NCBI GenBank assembly: GCA_022393335.1
Contig: JAJEKB010021945.1
Span: 887,898-951,897, forward strand
Direction: 5' to 3'
From: Macrotrachela quadricornifera
Taxonomy: Eukaryota; Rotifera; Eurotatoria; Philodinida; Philodinidae
DNA: 64,000 nt
Each line of letters begins with the position of its first letter. The stretch's first letter is position 1. Of this stretch, positions 61,377 to 64,000 are shown piece by piece. The notes beneath the pieces were generated by a model, which worked only from the letters and a program-made list of their open reading frames with translations, did no database searches and had not been told where the DNA came from. Position numbers and translations under genes: made by a program.

Positions 61377-61489
61377 AATTTATTCTCTTCCTTTTTAAGT
61401 TAAATTAATTTATTATAAATTAATTTAACTTAAAAGGAAGAGAATAAATTATGCTTACTAGTTCATCAACCTTCCTATCACGACAAGAA
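61338..61489. repeat. Near-perfect 152-bp palindrome
   Basis: The sequence from TTCTTGGCGTGATAGAAAGG to its reverse complement (CCTTCCTATCACGACAAGAA) is inverted around about 61413, with only a few mismatches and essentially no spacer (ATTAATTTATTATAAATTAAT). The arms contain the start of the minus-strand frame (ATGCTTACTAGTTCATCAAC) in both orientations. Confidence 0.93.
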
Positions 61490-62114
61490 CAATTTATTAA
61501 TGTGAATTTTTTAAAACTTTTATTAAAAAATATTTCTTGTTCTATTGTTATTAATCAATAAGAATTTAAAAATAAAACTTTGTTAATGATGAAAAAATAA
61601 AAAAGATTTTTTTTTTACAATATAAAAAAAACACAGTACATTTTTTCTGTTTCAAATAATGTTGATTACGTATGATTTGTTTTCAAATTACAGGTGTACC
61701 TTATAGCCTCATGATAACACACTATTCACATTTTTCATTTTGATTTGTTTTTTTCTTCTTTCATGTATTAAACATCAATTAATACAATACCATATGTTTA
61801 TTCATATTTCTATAGAAAAGATGAGAGATGGATAATGATAAAATACTCGATTATCTTTCTTTACATATCTTATTATATGATTGTATAATATAAAGGTAAA
61901 CTGTATAAACACATGCGTAATCATAGATTTAAAAATAAATATTCTTTGTTTCTTATTCTTTTGTTTTTAAAAACAATCGATATGGTTGACGTATTCAAAG
62001 AGGATTAAGTATGAAATAATAATATATAAATAGAGAGAATTTTCTAAACAATTTTATATTAAACGATTTACATTTATCTTTTAATACAAATTCTAAATAT
62101 TTATTTCGGCGCAA
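61490..62114. other. Intergenic upstream of the small secreted protein
   Basis: AT-rich, no gene seen apart from the tail of the palindrome-encoded frame, which stops soon. It should hold the promoter of the gene at 62115. Confidence 0.4.
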
Positions 62115-62615
62115 ATGTTTCTTCTCAATAAACAATATTTATTCTTAACATTATTCATCTTTGGATGTTTTATATATTCATCTGCTGCTTTTAGTTTACG
62201 TTTAAGACGTGATAGTACAAGTAAAACAAAATATTTAATATAATAATCATGCTTTTCTTTTTTTTATTTTTATTTTAAAATAGAAGCGGAATTGCAGAAA
62301 AAATGTGAAGAAGGTGACGATAATCCATGTAAAGATTTCTGTAAGCAACAACGTTTGATTTCACTTGAACGTCTGCCATCTATAATAAATACAGTCATAC
62401 CACCATCTGTTTACGACATAAGAGGTGCATGCGATGGTCAGTGTTTCGATGGAAAATTCTGTGGCTGCGAAATTGATACGCCTGAATTGAAAAAGCGTCT
62501 TCAAGACATCACAATCATGGGTATTTCTGCTTTCGAGACACTTTTTATTTCAAGCGTTGTCATAGGCGGCAAAAGCGTCACTTTAGCTAGTATCACTTGT
62601 GAAGATCCCAAGTAG
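62115..62615 (+). CDS. Small secreted eight-cysteine protein
   Basis: Two exons, 62115-62220 and 62284-62615, with a 63-nt intron (phase 1); 145 residues. A signal peptide (LLNKQYLFLTLFIFGCFIYS, cleavage near SSA-AFS) is followed by RLRRDS, a furin-like propeptide site. The mature part has eight Cys: KKC, NPCKDFC, GAC, GQC, FCGC and ITC. The C...CxxxC...C...CxC order is that of the cysteine-stabilised alpha/beta fold of defensins and related peptides, with a long insert between the third and fourth Cys and a C-terminal extension of about 55 residues holding the eighth. The fold is a suggestion only; a rotifer-specific secreted protein is equally possible. AATAAA follows near 62661. Intact. 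Confidence 0.7.
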
Positions 62616-63240
62616 ATTTCATTTTATATGAATTATTTTTTTAGATTCAACAGAAACTTTAAATAAAACTTATTATTTTTTTCTTGTATAAACTGTTTTT
62701 TTCAAGTAATTTTTATTTATAATAAATTTCTGTTTAATTTATAACAAGTAACGTTCGTCACTTCGACTCACTTGACCCTCGACTGAATCATGAAAACTTG
62801 TAATGTCTCTCCCTACTCTATTTTTCATTTTCATTCTCTACATAACACGAAGTAGAAACACGTGTATCATTTAAGATTTTTATACTATTCTAAAACTATT
62901 ATTACAGAATAAAATTCAACAAGGTAGTGCTCAATCTGTGGATTTTTTGACCATTTTCTCAAAGAAATATTACATCCCTACATTTAAGTAAACTTTGTTC
63001 GCTCATGTTAGATATTTCAACTCTTGATTTCATATAGAATCATAAGAATATAAAACTCTTTCAATTAGTTCTCAGTTTATTGAACAGAAATTTTGCTTAA
63101 AAAACACAGAATTTTTTAGGCTTAGCTCCTTAGTATGATCCCATCATTTAATATTAACGACATTGGTTTAAACTGCTAAGAATCAATTTACAACTGATTC
63201 ATGTGAGTCTATACTAAGGCAAAATTTTCGCGATCAATTA
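62616..63240. other. Intergenic, no gene seen
   Basis: AT-rich 3' flank of the secreted-protein gene; nothing recognised. Confidence 0.38.
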
Positions 63241-63242
63241 CG

Positions 63243-63935
63243 GGAACGGCTAGCTGTTCCACCGGCCAAGCTTCATTGAGCACGTGATAATTCATAGTTC
63301 TCATTCGCCTTCTGCACGTTTCAATTATTTCAAGAAACTAGTCAAATCGTCATAGAATGCACCCATTAGTTGACTTCCAGTATCACACAATGATTTCGGC
63401 CCCATTTTACATCTGAGACAAAACTGCACGTTTTCAGTATGCTGCCATTCTGCTCATACCGTTATCACGAATGTCACGTAATATGTGATAAATTATCCAG
63501 TGAGATATTTTTCTATATCTCTATTGGAGCACAGCTCCTATGCCTAACTATAGAGGAACAGCTAGTTGTTCGTCGGCGCCACTCACAGCTAGCTGTTCCA
63601 TGCATCAAACTTTATAGGACAGCGCAGCTTTGCCTTTCAACTACTTAATTCTGCCATTATTCGCTTCTCTCAAAATGCTCACTGATTTTCCTTAGAATAG
63701 GTAACTAAAACACAGCATTCTCTCCAAATTTCAGGCACCGAAACCATTTACCTATTCTTTGGTAGCCCAGTATTCCGCTCAATACCAATCACGATTTCAA
63801 CACTGAGATAATACGTTCCATAAAACTCTCGTAATTCTTTAAGTCTTCTCTGAAACACAAATTTTGTAGTTGTTAGAGAGAACGGCTAGTTGTTCGTCGG
63901 TGCCCCTCTGGGCTAGCCGTTTCATGTATCAAACT
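63243..63935. repeat. Recurrent GCTAG(C/T)TGTTC hairpin cores
   Basis: Three cores spaced about 310 and 325 bp apart (63243-63272, 63551-63612, 63876-63932) share ACGGCTAG(C/T)TGTTC. The second and third continue GTCGG(C/T)GCC...GCTAGC(T/C)GTT(C/T)CATG(C/T)ATCAAACTTT. Each full core is an imperfect hairpin, since AACAGCTAG pairs with CTAGCTGTT. The sequence between cores does not repeat obviously. The region is less AT-rich than its surroundings and continues towards the window end. Confidence 0.6.
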
Positions 63936-64000
63936 TTTTTCTCAACTGACAATTAGAGGTGTAAGCCGATGAGTTGATCGGCGGCGGCGGCTCATAATTT

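Noticed and set aside
1..64000. CRISPR array, prophage, bacterial operon, rRNA or telomeric repeat
   Set aside because: None was seen. Repeats are transposon-like or coding, and genes carry spliceosomal introns.

Overview
This is AT-rich, intron-containing animal nuclear DNA, most likely from a bdelloid rotifer (I would guess Rotaria or a relative; inference only). The evidence is the mix of short introns (46-60 nt) in otherwise intact genes, foreign-looking enzymes that carry such introns, FG-GAP and R-S-E ADP-ribosyltransferase genes of the kind expanded in bdelloids, and dense small transposon debris (mariner, hAT, MULE, LINE, Penelope-like, foldback and MITE-like repeats). There is no sign of bacterial operons.

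Layout. 1-8.2 kb is mobile DNA: a dead mariner (230-1471), a frameshifted RTE-like LINE on the minus strand (2432-5700) with a GC-rich structured leader, a foldback (5733-6064) and a GTAC-rich TIR element (7537-8193). At 9.1-10.5 kb is a three-exon gene for a fungal-type nitric oxide reductase P450 (CYP55/P450nor) with an apparent mitochondrial presequence. A hAT scrap lies at 11.9 kb. At 12.6-15.4 kb, minus strand, a membrane-anchored FG-GAP protein and an ADP-ribosyltransferase stand 84 bp apart. 15.4-23.5 kb has no gene that I can support, but holds a 490-bp foldback, a degenerate inverted repeat and a candidate hammerhead ribozyme (19650-19694). A nine-exon secreted SGNH lipase (phospholipase B1-like) occupies 25.4-23.6 kb, minus strand, and a decayed FLYWCH-MULE transposase follows at 26.7-28.2 kb.

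30.4-31.8 kb is foldback and TTAA-MITE DNA. 33.0-41.9 kb is one large plus-strand gene that I could join exon by exon: short cytoplasmic tail, one membrane segment, a long Glu/Lys/Thr-rich stalk and five GEVED-like domains, one per exon, all bounded by phase-1 introns. Its 2.4-kb intron has taken up a 629-bp foldback and a small TA-flanked MITE. 42-49.5 kb is repeats, including a second mariner scrap. At 49.7-52.8 kb is a membrane-anchored multicopper oxidase, convergent with a secreted berberine-bridge-type FAD oxidase (56.6-55.0 kb). The rest holds a MITE with tandem-repeat termini, a degenerate tandem array, a Penelope-like 5' fragment with a 152-bp palindrome, and a small secreted eight-cysteine protein (62.1-62.6 kb).

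Working together: the genes form no single pathway. Most encode secreted or membrane proteins, or oxidoreductases of families common in fungi and bacteria, so the window looks like gene-poor, transposon-rich accessory DNA in which acquired genes have been fitted with introns, targeting signals and membrane anchors. All splice models come from reading GT/AG sites and phases by eye. No search or expression data were available.
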